Positions 1 through 6,846 are shown, numbered from the stretch's first letter. The stretch is 10,185 nt of DNA from Bacillota bacterium (GCA_023402355.1 JAEXCG010000196.1:1-10185), one strand, 5' to 3'. The notes: generated by a model not told the origin, from the letters alone. Translations and numbers: made by a program.

Positions 1-314
1 GAGCTGTGGGGATGATCCTGCTGGCCCTGTGCTTCCGGGCGGCGGGGGTGCTGCTCTGCCTGGTCAAAACGCCCCTCCGGGCCCGGGAACGGCTCTTCTG
101 CGTCCTGGCCTATCTGCCAAAGGCCACCGTCCAGGCGGCCATCGGCTCGGTACCCCTGGCTCTGGGCCTGCCCTGCGGCAAGCTGGTGCTCTCCTGCGCC
201 GTGCTCGCCATCCTGCTCACCGCGCCCTTGGGCGCCCTGGGCATGGACGCGACCTACCGGCGGCTGCTCACGCGCGCGGGGGAGGAAACGGGGGACGGAG
301 CGCGGGAAGGGTAA
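1..314 (+). CDS. Cation:proton antiporter, C-terminal fragment
   Basis: This is the 3' end of a gene cut by the left edge of the window; the frame is already open at base 3 and ends at TAA 312-314. The visible residues contain a hydrophobic segment, a charged loop (TPLRARERLFC), the stretch YLPKATVQAAIGSVPLALGL, a last membrane segment, and the tail APLGALGMDATYRRLL. That succession is what I know from the C-terminus of CPA1/NhaP-type sodium-proton antiporters of Firmicutes, which exchange Na+ or K+ for H+ across the cytoplasmic membrane. The GTG at 6-8 is simply an internal valine codon and I do not treat it as the start. The gene is convergent with the membrane-protein array on the other strand. 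The family is fairly secure; the transported ion cannot be read from this fragment. Confidence 0.78.
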   Translation, partial: AVGMILLALCFRAAGVLLCLVKTPLRARERLFCVLAYLPKATVQAAIGSVPLALGLPCGKLVLSCAVLAILLTAPLGALGMDATYRRLLTRAGEETGDGAREG

Positions 315-321
315 AGGAATG

Positions 322-346
322 CCCGCCGCGCAAGGCGCACGGCGGG
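322..346 (+). terminator. Possible hairpin after the antiporter gene
   Basis: CCCGCCG at 322-328 pairs with CGGCGGG at 340-346 across an 11-base loop, starting 8 bases after the antiporter stop codon. There is no T run after it, so it is not a canonical intrinsic terminator. It may be a weak or Rho-assisted end, or just GC-rich chance. Confidence 0.3.
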
Positions 347-360
347 GCGAGGGGCAGGGC

Positions 361-443
361 GTAGGGGACGGGTTTCCCGTCCCGCTGAATTTGGAGGATG
401 CGGCGGGGCGAGGCGAGCCGTAGGGGACGGGTATCCCGTCCCG
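361..443. repeat. Family A palindromic repeat, two copies
   Basis: Two copies start at 361 and 420, 59 bases apart. Each has GTAG followed by GGGACGGG, a three-base loop and CCCGTCCC. The loop is TTT in the first and TAT in the second; both 8-bp stems are intact. The bases between the two hairpins are also similar to those between copies elsewhere in the window (GAATTTGG, GATGCGGCGGGGCGAGGCGAGCC). No coding content is supported here. Confidence 0.9.
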
Positions 444-461
444 CCGGATTTGAGGGATGCG

Positions 462-713
462 GCGGGCGCGTGCGAAACCGTATGGCACGGAACTCAGCTC
501 GTTCGGAAGGGAGCGCGGGCACGGCCCGCCGCGGAAGGATGCGAAAAGCGAACGTCGCGGCCGCGTGCGAAAACGCAGGACACATAACTCAGTTCGTTCG
601 GAGGTGGGTGCGGGCACGGCCCGCCCGTCGAAACAACGTAGGCTGCGGCCGCGTGCGAAAACGCAGGACACATGACTCAGCGCGTTCGGAGGTGGGTGCG
701 GGCACGGCCCGCC
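462..713. repeat. Family B repeat, three copies
   Basis: Three units of about 70 bases lie at roughly 462-530, 557-625 and 645-713. Each runs from CGCGTGCGAAA through GTTCGGA to a terminal hairpin GCGGGC-ACG-GCCCGC. The third copy overlaps the last 37 bases of gene A on the minus strand, so it supplies that gene's final residues and stop codon. The unit contains no start with a ribosome binding site; the open frames through it are by-products of its GC-rich composition. Confidence 0.9.
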
Positions 714-2332
714 CTGCCCGCACTGCCCGAAGCCGACAGAGGCACAGGGCGAAGCGCCGAAAAGCGACGGCGGGCGTGGGGCAGCTCCGCCTCCTGATAG
801 AAGAAGGTGAGGGCGGTGAAGCGCAGGGCCGCGACCAGCAGGGCCAGGGCGCTCAGCCAGACGGGGACGGGAAGCGCGTCGTAATAGACGCTGGAGGGCG
901 AACGCAGCAGGAGCTCGAACACGGGCATGCTGGAGAGCAGGCAGAATAACCCGTCCGTCACGAGCAGGGTCACGACGAGCGGCAACGCCCGGCGGCGCAG
1001 GCAGACGGCGGCGTCCCACAACCGCGCGCGGCCCCGCGTGAACTCGATGAGCGGCAGCGCGAACGAGAGGAAGGGGAGCGTCAGGATCCACTGCGCGAAG
1101 AAGAGCAGCACGTTCAGCGGCGGGGCGGCGGCCTCGTGCAGCAAGGAAAGATGCCTGCCCGCGTTCGCGAGCGGCAGGACGACGAGCTGCGTGACGGCGG
1201 CCAGGAGCCAGGCGCGCGGCCAGGCGAGGGGCGCGGTGAAGGCGCGGATCGTCAGGCGCTCGCGGCGCACAAAGGCGGTGCGCATAAGGTGCAGCGCGCA
1301 GAGGAAACACATCCACCTGATGATCGCCAGCGAGAAGTTCAGCAGGTGATCCAGGGGATGAGGCAGGTTGAAGTACGCCATCCCGAACAGGTCAAAGCCG
1401 TTATCGGGCAGGGAGCGGGCCAGAAAGAGGAGCGCGAGCACGCCCGGCAGCGCGAGGGGCCGCGCGGTGAAGGAGCGCAGCGCCGCGCGCACCGGGTCGA
1501 GCGGGGACAGGCGGGCGGGCAGGGGGCGGAGCGGCCGCACCCTCGCCTTTCCCCCGCAGGGCTGCTCGAAGAGGAAGACGAGCGAGGCGTCGAGCAGCAC
1601 CGTGGTCAGGGAGGTGAACAGGAAGCGGACGACCGTGCCCAGCGAAAAGGCCTTCAGTTCCGCGAGCGGGCCCAACCGCACGTCGACCAGCGCGCCGTTG
1701 CCCGTGCTGAAAATCTTCGGCAGGTACGGCAGCAGGACGATCAGCGCGGGCAGCAGGGCGAGGAGCAGCACGAGCGCGAGCAGCGAACCGCGCCGTCCCC
1801 GCGTGCCGCGCATGAGCCCGCGCACGCCGCAGGCACCCTCCGAACGGGCGATCGCTACGGGCATGTACAGGCTCATGAGCAGCGGAGCCAGGAACAGCGC
1901 GCAGAACACGGGCGTAAGCGACGGCAGGAGATACGCCAGCAGCGCGATGGGGAGGGCGCTCAGCACGAAGAGGGCGGGGGCGAGCAGGACGACGGCGAAG
2001 GCCGGCAGCAGGCCGCGGCGAACGCCCCAGGTAAAGGGGGCGAAGAGTGCGCCAAGGCGCGGCGGTTCGCCGCGAACGAGGACGGAGGCGCACGCATGCA
2101 GCGAGCCCACGCGCAGGAGGACGGAAAGCGACAGACAGAGGGGAACCGCGAGGAGCCAGTACGCGAGCGGCGGGAGCACGCGCGCGAGCCCGTCGTACAC
2201 GGGGATCAGCCTGAGCAGGCACGGCACGAACAGCAGGGCGAGCGCCGCCGGGCGCGCGCTGAGGGCGTGCAGGGCCGAGGCGAGCGCGCGGCTCGCGGAG
2301 GGGCGGGAAGCGGCGGACGGGGATGCGGACAT
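677..2332 (-). CDS. Polytopic membrane protein A, two fused modules
   Basis: 551 residues, almost entirely membrane segments and short polar loops. The start at 2332 is chosen because AAAGGAGG lies 7 bases upstream; the frame stays open to 2653 only by reading through repeats. The protein is two modules in tandem. Module 1 (about 1-260) has VRGEPPRLGALFAPFTWG (86-103), then RSEGACGVRGLMRG (163-176), and ends FLFEQP (253-258). Module 2 (about 275-514) has VRRERLTIRAFTAPLAW (355-371), FTRGRARLWD (431-440), and ends LTFFYQE. These landmarks match genes B, C and D, which carry one module each. After residue 540 the tail AGRARTHLRTR is encoded by a family B repeat. The general layout recalls DUF975-like or GPDPase-membrane-domain proteins, but I cannot assign a family or function. 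It probably acts in the cytoplasmic membrane. Confidence 0.8.
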   Translation of the reverse strand: MSASPSAASRPSASRALASALHALSARPAALALLFVPCLLRLIPVYDGLARVLPPLAYWLLAVPLCLSLSVLLRVGSLHACASVLVRGEPPRLGALFAPFTWGVRRGLLPAFAVVLLAPALFVLSALPIALLAYLLPSLTPVFCALFLAPLLMSLYMPVAIARSEGACGVRGLMRGTRGRRGSLLALVLLLALLPALIVLLPYLPKIFSTGNGALVDVRLGPLAELKAFSLGTVVRFLFTSLTTVLLDASLVFLFEQPCGGKARVRPLRPLPARLSPLDPVRAALRSFTARPLALPGVLALLFLARSLPDNGFDLFGMAYFNLPHPLDHLLNFSLAIIRWMCFLCALHLMRTAFVRRERLTIRAFTAPLAWPRAWLLAAVTQLVVLPLANAGRHLSLLHEAAAPPLNVLLFFAQWILTLPFLSFALPLIEFTRGRARLWDAAVCLRRRALPLVVTLLVTDGLFCLLSSMPVFELLLRSPSSVYYDALPVPVWLSALALLVAALRFTALTFFYQEAELPHARRRFSALRPVPLSASGSAGRAGRARTHLRTR

Positions 2333-2339
2333 GGCGAGG

Positions 2340-2347
2340 CCTCCTTT
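2340..2347 (-). promoter_or_regulatory. Ribosome binding site of gene A
   Basis: The minus strand reads AAAGGAGG, 7 bases before the ATG at 2332. It decides the start against the 107 extra open codons upstream, which translate repeat sequence. The same site and flanks occur before gene C. Confidence 0.85.
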
Positions 2348-2402
2348 GGGGCGCGTCGTGGGGGGACGGGATGGCGGGGGACAAAGGCGGGCGAGGCGAG
2401 CC

Positions 2403-2425
2403 GTAGGGGACGGGTTTCCCGACCC
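2403..2425. repeat. Family A palindromic repeat, single degenerate copy
   Basis: One copy of the family A hairpin upstream of gene A. The right stem reads CCCGACCC instead of CCCGTCCC, giving one A-A mismatch against the left arm GGGACGGG. Confidence 0.85.
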
Positions 2426-2444
2426 GTCGAATTTTGGGGATACG

Positions 2445-2610
2445 GACGGCCGCGTGCGAGACCGTATGGCACGCAACCCGGCTCGTTCGGAAGGGAGCGC
2501 GGGCACGGCCCGCCGCAGGAAGGATGCGAAAAGCGAACGTCGCGGCCGCGTGCGAGACCGTATGGCACGCAACCCGGCCCGTTCGGAAGCGGGTGCGGGC
2601 ACCGCCCGCC
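2445..2610. repeat. Family B repeat, two copies
   Basis: Units at about 2445-2514 and 2542-2610 in the gap between genes B and A. The terminal hairpins are GCGGGC-ACG-GCCCGC and GCGGGC-ACC-GCCCGC, so the stem is the same and the loop differs. The second copy ends 8 bases before the stop codon of gene B (read on the minus strand, it follows that stop). Confidence 0.9.
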
Positions 2611-2618
2611 GCCGCCGC

Positions 2619-3428
2619 TTAGTTTTGCTCGTAGAGGAAGGCGATGGCGGCATAGCGCGGAAGGGATAGCAGGACGTTCAGCCCCCCGCAGACGAGCATA
2701 ATAGGGCTAAGCGGTCCGGCCTGAATGGGCTGTACGGCGGCCTGAATCAGCGGAAGAGCCTGCTCATAGGTCATGGAAGCGGGAAGCGGGGGCAGGGTGA
2801 GCGCGATGGTGACGACCATGTACAGCAGATCGACGCACAGAAAGACGGCGCACAGGGAGACGAAGGATCGACCGGGCCGCACAAAGAAATCGCGCAAGCG
2901 GCATTTGCCGCGGGTCATGGCGAGCAGCACCGCCGAGCTCGCGCTCCACAACAGGTTGATTGCGAGCATGACGTACGAAAGGGCGATGGAGAGCGAGATC
3001 GTCTGCGCCTCCCCAAGGCCGGAACTGAAGAGCACGAGGATGAGGGAGACGGCGAAGAAGATCACCGGGAAGGCGAGCTGCACGAAAAGAGCCCTGGGGT
3101 AAGCGGAAAGCCAGCGGAACGGCTCCGCGAGCGAGGCGGGGCCGGGGCGCTCCCCGCGCGCGAAGACGCGCAGCACGTACAGCGCGGCGGAGGTGTCCGC
3201 GAGCGTGGAGAGGGCAAGAAAGACGTATCTCGCGGCGAATTGAAGAAAGGGGTTCGAGGCGGACAGCAGCGTGGGCAAATAGATACACGCCTGGCGCGCG
3301 ACGTAGGCGAGCGCGCACACGCCCAGCGCGGGCAGGAGGGCGCGGGGAGACGCGCGGAAGGCGGATAGCGCCGCGCGAACCGGGGCGAAAGCGGACGGGC
3401 GGGAAGCGGCGGACGGGGATACGGACAT
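2619..3428 (-). CDS. Polytopic membrane protein B, single module
   Basis: 269 residues with about six hydrophobic segments; no catalytic motif is visible. The ATG at 3428 follows AAAGGAGG with an 8-base gap, a secure start. The N-terminus MSVSPSAASRPSA closely resembles those of genes A and C. Landmarks shared with its paralogues are FARGERPGPASLAEPFRW (89-106), MTRGKCRLRDFF (171-182), and the C-terminal FLYEQN. Segment LASTADT-like polar residues occur within the membrane part, but I see no clear transport signature. It lies between genes C and A in one orientation, separated from both by repeat-filled gaps of about 290-410 bases, and so could be co-transcribed with them or not. Function unknown; cytoplasmic membrane location inferred from hydrophobicity. 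Confidence 0.8.
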   Translation of the reverse strand: MSVSPSAASRPSAFAPVRAALSAFRASPRALLPALGVCALAYVARQACIYLPTLLSASNPFLQFAARYVFLALSTLADTSAALYVLRVFARGERPGPASLAEPFRWLSAYPRALFVQLAFPVIFFAVSLILVLFSSGLGEAQTISLSIALSYVMLAINLLWSASSAVLLAMTRGKCRLRDFFVRPGRSFVSLCAVFLCVDLLYMVVTIALTLPPLPASMTYEQALPLIQAAVQPIQAGPLSPIMLVCGGLNVLLSLPRYAAIAFLYEQN

Positions 3429-3519
3429 GGCGAGGACCTCCTTTAGATATGATGGAAAAGGTGCGATGAAGCGGACAAAAGGAAGCGGTCACGTGGGAGC
3501 GGGAACGGGACGGAAGCGG

Positions 3520-3826
3520 GCGTTCGGGTGCGGGCCCCGCCCGCGAGTTGCCTTGCAACGCAACCTCAGCAGCGGCCGCGTGCGAAACCGAATGGCGCGG
3601 AACCCAGCCCGTTCGGAAGGGGCGCGGGCCCCGCCCGCCCGCGAGTTGCCCTGCAACGCAACCTCAGTAGCGGCCGCGTGCGAAACCGCATGTCACGCTA
3701 CCCAGCCCGTTCGGAAGGGGCGCGGGCACAGCCCGCCCTGCCGAAACAACGTAGGCCGCGGCCACGTGCGAAAACGCAGGGCACATAACTCAGTTCGTTC
3801 GGAGGTGGGTGCGGGCACGGCCCGCC
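3520..3826. repeat. Family B repeat, three copies and a partial one
   Basis: The gap between genes C and B holds family B units at about 3572-3639, 3670-3736 and 3756-3826, plus a partial unit at about 3520-3545. The terminal hairpins keep GCGGGC/GCCCGC while their loops read CCC, ACA and ACG. A linker, CGAGTTGCCYTGCAACGCAA with a small GTTGC/GCAAC inverted repeat, separates the first copies. The last copy ends about 10 bases beyond the stop codon of gene C. The rest of the gap, 3429-3519, contains the ribosome binding site of gene B and otherwise nothing I can name. Confidence 0.88.
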
Positions 3827-3835
3827 GCCCGCCGT

Positions 3836-4630
3836 TTAGGTTGGGTCGTAGAGGAAGATGAACGCCGCGTCCTGAAGGGAATTGAATAGGCTGACGACGA
3901 GATAGCTGAGCGCGCCCAGCGGCGAGAGGACGTCGAACGTCGCCGCATTGCGCAGGAGGTCGGGCAGAGCGTCCGGCTGCGCGAGCGTCAGCAGACCCGG
4001 CAGCGCGCGAAGCAGGGTGAAGAGGGTCGAGAAGAGCAGGAAGAACAGGCAGAGAAAGAGGAGCGGGACGCATTTGGCGCACAGGCCGGTAAACAGACCG
4101 CGCAGGCCGCACGCGCCCCTGGATAACGCGTAGGCGGCGAGCGCGTTGAAAAGCAGCAGGGTGCCCGCCACTGTAAACAGGGCGATCAGGGCCGGCATGA
4201 GGGGGAGAGGCAGATGAAGGGCGTACGTCACGAGCACCGTAAGCGGAACGGGCGCGGCGGAGGTGAGCATGAACAGCAGGCCGACGGCGAAGGCCATCAG
4301 CACCCCGCGGCGAAATCCCCAGGCGAAGGGCTCGAAGAAGGTGCGAAGGCGCGGCCGCTCCCCGCGCACGAAGACGGAGAGGATGAAGCGGATGCAGCCC
4401 GCGTGCAGCAGGAGCAGGAGCGCGTAATAGACGGGCGACCAGACGAGCCGGAAGGGGACGGCGGGCAGGAGCGCGGACACCGCGTTATGAATCGGGGTGA
4501 GGATTCCCTGAAGCGTTCGCATGAGCAGAAGCAGGACGAGCGCCGCCGGGCGCGCGCTGAGGGCGTGCAGGGCCGAGACGAGCGCGCGGCTCGCGGAGGG
4601 GCGGGGAGCGGCGGGAGAAGACGCGGACAT
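3836..4630 (-). CDS. Polytopic membrane protein C, single module
   Basis: 264 residues, about six membrane segments. The ATG at 4630 has AAAGGAGG 7 bases upstream; the 17 codons open above it are non-coding leader. Landmarks are FVRGERPRLRTFFEPFAWG (87-105), LSRGACGLRGLFTG (169-182) and the C-terminal FIFLYDPT, all aligning with module 1 of gene A. The first 35 residues are nearly the same as those of gene A (PSASRAL.SALHALSARPAAL), and the near-identity continues through the ribosome binding site and leader, so A and C are recent duplicates or have exchanged 5' ends. It is flanked by five family A hairpins upstream and by family B units just after its stop. Function unknown; no enzyme motif is visible. 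Confidence 0.8.
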   Translation of the reverse strand: MSASSPAAPRPSASRALVSALHALSARPAALVLLLLMRTLQGILTPIHNAVSALLPAVPFRLVWSPVYYALLLLLHAGCIRFILSVFVRGERPRLRTFFEPFAWGFRRGVLMAFAVGLLFMLTSAAPVPLTVLVTYALHLPLPLMPALIALFTVAGTLLLFNALAAYALSRGACGLRGLFTGLCAKCVPLLFLCLFFLLFSTLFTLLRALPGLLTLAQPDALPDLLRNAATFDVLSPLGALSYLVVSLFNSLQDAAFIFLYDPT

Positions 4631-4637
4631 GACAAGG

Positions 4638-4645
4638 CCTCCTTT
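4638..4645 (-). promoter_or_regulatory. Ribosome binding site of gene C
   Basis: The minus strand reads AAAGGAGG, 7 bases before the ATG at 4630, in the same context as before gene A. It fixes the start of gene C. Confidence 0.85.
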
Positions 4646-4701
4646 GGGGCGCGTCGTGGGGGACGGGACGGCGGGGGACAAAGGCGGGCGAGGCGCGATC
4701 C

Positions 4702-4972
4702 GTAGGGGACGGGTTTCCCGTCCCGCCGGATTTGGGGATACAGGCGGGCGAGGGCGAGCCGCCGGGGACGGGTTTCCCGTTCCGTCTAATTTGGGGGGAT
4801 GCGGCGGGGCGAGGCGAGCCGTAGGGGACGGATTTTCCGTCCCGCGGAATAGAGGGGATGCAGGTGGTCAGGAGAGGGCGAGGCGTAGGGGACGGGTTTC
4901 CCGTCCCGTCGAATTTGGGGGGATGCAGGTGGTCAGGCGAGGCGAGCCGTAGGGGACGGGTTTGCCGTCCCG
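4702..4972. repeat. Family A palindromic repeat array, five copies
   Basis: Copies begin at 4702, 4761, 4821, 4885 and 4949, that is every 59-64 bases, all in one orientation. Copy 4821 reads GGGACGGA-TTT-TCCGTCCC, a compensated change that keeps the 8-bp stem. Copy 4761 (CCCGTTCC) and copy 4949 (TTTGCCG) have one unpaired stem position each. The intervening stretches are themselves similar (GAATTTGGGG, GATGC, GGCGAGG), so this is a tandem array and not a CRISPR. It fills most of the 385-base gap between genes D and C. Confidence 0.92.
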
Positions 4973-5015
4973 CCAAATTTAGGGGGCACGGGCGGCGGCG
5001 CGCAAGGGCGCGGCG

Positions 5016-5804
5016 TCAGCCGTCCGCGAGCGGGCACGGGCCCTGCCCGCCGTAGAGGAAGGGGAGTGTAACGCACGAAAGAAGATGGAGCAGGCTGAAT
5101 CCCAGCAGAGGATAGATATATGAATAGACGGTCTGCGACGCGGACTGCGTCTGCGCAGGCAGCGGCAGCGCGACGCCGAAGAGACTGCCGAGCAACGAAA
5201 AGCGCAGCAGCGCCGGGAGCCACCGCTTTATGTCCCGCAGCAGAGCATGAAAGCCGTCTATATCGGGCGAAAAGGCGAAGCTGGCGCGCGCGTGCGCTAC
5301 GATCATCGCAGTCAGCAGGTCGGTCGCGTAAAAGTACAGGATGACGCATGCGAACTTCAGGGGTTGAGGCAGCGGCTCGACCGCGAGCGCTGCCACAGCG
5401 AATAGAAACGTCAGGCCGCTCTGAAGCAAAATGAAGCACGAGGCTGTCAGCACGGCGCGCCCGACGCCATGCCGTGCGCCGTGCGTGCAAGGGAGGATGA
5501 AGGCGGAGAGGCGCGCGGGCTTCCCCAGTACGAGCGTCTCGCGCGCAAAGCACAGCGCGCTGACGGTGACGAGTTCGACGGCGACGTCGAACAAAAAGGG
5601 AAGGACGAGGGATACCGGCTTTGGAAACAGCGCGGCGTTTGAATGCAACCACCTGCCCGGAAGGAAGATGACGGCTACGACAGCCTGCGCCGCCAGCAGC
5701 ATGAGCAGCGCGCGGGGCGACCTGCGAAGGGCGCGAAGCCCCGCGCGCAGGGCGGGGATAACGGCGGGTTTTGAAGAAACAGGCTCTGCTTCTGGATTTG
5801 ACAT
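5016..5804 (-). CDS. Polytopic membrane protein D, divergent single module
   Basis: 262 residues with about six hydrophobic segments. The ATG at 5804 follows AAGGAGG with a short gap of 4-5 bases, and lies 13 bases after the stop of gene E, so E and D are probably co-transcribed. It is the most divergent member of the membrane family: the first landmark is ETLVLGKPARLSAFILPCTHGARHG (89-113), where the usual RGE becomes LGK; the second is recognisable only as ARASFAFSPDIDGFHALL (172-189). The C-terminus has the family's FLY (249-251), after which the tail GGQGPCPLADG is encoded by a family-B-like palindrome at 5030-5050. This suggests that the original stop was replaced by repeat sequence. Function unknown. 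Confidence 0.78.
   Translation of the reverse strand: MSNPEAEPVSSKPAVIPALRAGLRALRRSPRALLMLLAAQAVVAVIFLPGRWLHSNAALFPKPVSLVLPFLFDVAVELVTVSALCFARETLVLGKPARLSAFILPCTHGARHGVGRAVLTASCFILLQSGLTFLFAVAALAVEPLPQPLKFACVILYFYATDLLTAMIVAHARASFAFSPDIDGFHALLRDIKRWLPALLRFSLLGSLFGVALPLPAQTQSASQTVYSYIYPLLGFSLLHLLSCVTLPFLYGGQGPCPLADG
5030..5050. repeat. Palindrome inside the 3' end of gene D
   Basis: GCGGGCA at 5030-5036 pairs with TGCCCGC at 5044-5050 around a 7-base loop containing GGGCCC. It resembles the terminal hairpin of family B, lies within the reading frame of gene D, and encodes residues just after the conserved FLY. Confidence 0.7.
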
Positions 5805-5817
5805 AGGCCCTCCTTGA

Positions 5818-6705
5818 TTAGTTCACATACAGGGGATTCTCATAGTGTTCAGCGTTTTTCGGTTTGACGACAAATTTTCCGCTATAAGCGTCCCAACTGT
5901 AGTGCAGACGTTCTGCGCTTGAGCAATGAATGGTTTCGCTGACTTTGCCTCGCGGGAGCAACGTGGACGTACTGGCGTATTCAAAAAATTGTGTGAGATC
6001 ATCCAAGGGATACTTTGACACAAACTGTGTAAGCATTCCAGGTCCTTTGGTACCCTGTTCCCAAATAGCACCGGCTTTAACCAGAGTTAGGAATGCAGAT
6101 ACTAAATTACTCCCTAGAAAATCCACGACGTCTCCCACCCGATCGGGCGTCCGTGATATAAGCGTATAGCTGTATTCGTCCCATGAGCTGTTCTTGTCCA
6201 GGGTTTCCGCACCGGCTCCATTGTTTGGATTGACGAAGCGCACGATATAACCGCCGTTGACCGGCGTCATCTCCACGCGGTCGTAATCCGACGCGTACGG
6301 CACGTCGAACCCCTCTTTGAACAGATACAGGCGTATATCGTCAATCCCGGACGACGTTTCCTTTGTGACCGGAACCGTGACGCTACCTCGCGAGCCCTTT
6401 TCACCGGCCTTGTAAAGGGAGGAAAATGTGGAGCCATACCCGTACTTTTCAAAGCGCACCGCGCGCGTCAAAGTCTCGCTGGGCATCGACTTGTCGCGCC
6501 TTGAACCGCGCAGAGACGGCGTTTTGGTCTTGTCCCCGAAGACGGTCAGGATCAGATGATCGACGTCTACCGTACGGCTTCCCGCCTTTATCCCAGCCGG
6601 AAGGACGGAGAGGCTCGCCTCCTTCAGCGTGGCCGCCGATTGCGACGCGAGGGTCGATTGGATGAGCTCCTTTTCCTCCTCCGTCAGGGGCCGTCCGAGC
6701 TGCAT
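5818..6705 (-). CDS. Uncharacterised protein E (downstream half of split frame)
   Basis: 295 residues from the first ATG (6705) to TAA at 5818. I do not recognise the family. It begins MQLGRPLTEEEKELIQ, a charged helical stretch, continues with polar, Gly/Ser-rich, beta-type sequence (DVDHLILTVFGD, GIDDIRLYLFKEG, GGYIVRFVNPNNG) and ends in an aromatic-rich tail (HYENPLYVN). No signal peptide or membrane segment is evident. The ATG has no convincing ribosome binding site. The same frame is open back to 6843, adding 46 residues that look coding: a Pro/Thr linker (DPTATPSPTPTKK) and LDPKRLAAFE running straight into MQLGR. The frame is closed only by TAG at 6844, so E may be the severed end of gene F. 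Base composition of the last third (about 5818-6180) is clearly more AT-rich than its surroundings. It ends 13 bases before gene D. Confidence 0.62.
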   Translation of the reverse strand: MQLGRPLTEEEKELIQSTLASQSAATLKEASLSVLPAGIKAGSRTVDVDHLILTVFGDKTKTPSLRGSRRDKSMPSETLTRAVRFEKYGYGSTFSSLYKAGEKGSRGSVTVPVTKETSSGIDDIRLYLFKEGFDVPYASDYDRVEMTPVNGGYIVRFVNPNNGAGAETLDKNSSWDEYSYTLISRTPDRVGDVVDFLGSNLVSAFLTLVKAGAIWEQGTKGPGMLTQFVSKYPLDDLTQFFEYASTSTLLPRGKVSETIHCSSAERLHYSWDAYSGKFVVKPKNAEHYENPLYVN

Positions 6706-6843
6706 CTCGAAGGCCGCGAGCCTTTTGGGGTCGAGCTGCCCGGCGGCCGGTTTGCGCCCGCCGCTTCCCGTGTTCCCGGCCTCGTCCGCCTTCTTTGTGG
6801 GCGTGGGCGAGGGCGTGGCGGTCGGGTCGGGCGTGCCGCCCGG

Positions 6844-6846
6844 CTA
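6844..6846 (-). other. In-frame TAG between F and E
   Basis: The minus strand reads TAG here, in phase with both F and E. Reading on either side gives AEGLQP-stop-PGGTPDPTATPSPT. A CAG glutamine codon would need only one C-to-T change to give this TAG. No ATG, GTG or TTG occurs in the 46 codons between this stop and the first ATG of E. Nonsense mutation, stop readthrough or sequence error are all possible. Confidence 0.85.

Noticed and set aside
315..676. Small genes in the antiporter-gene A gap
   Set aside because: Open frames there consist of repeat translations such as RNSARSEG-like strings in several phases, with no ribosome binding site.
2333..2653. Extended N-terminus of gene A starting at 2653
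   Set aside because: The extra 107 codons translate family A and B repeats and the leader; the ATG at 2332 has an ideal ribosome binding site and matches the starts of B and C.
1136..2701. Long plus-strand open frames over the membrane genes (also 398-949 and 1368-2669)
   Set aside because: They are antisense to gene A and repeats, rich in Arg, Gly and Gln, lack ribosome binding sites, and arise from high GC; the minus strand gives clear hydrophobic proteins with paralogues.
3429..3835. Insertion sequence or transposon in the repeat-filled gaps
   Set aside because: No transposase frame, no terminal inverted repeats with target duplications could be seen; the gaps are explained by family A and B units.
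4702..4972. Regularly spaced palindromes resembling a CRISPR array
   Set aside because: The sequences between the palindromes are similar to one another and not unique spacers, copies are degenerate, and no cas gene is present.
6844..6846. General recoding of TAG to glutamine, as in some phages
   Set aside because: terL ends at TAG at its normal length and readthrough would enter tandem repeats. Only the F/E site would benefit, so a local mutation or readthrough is more economical.
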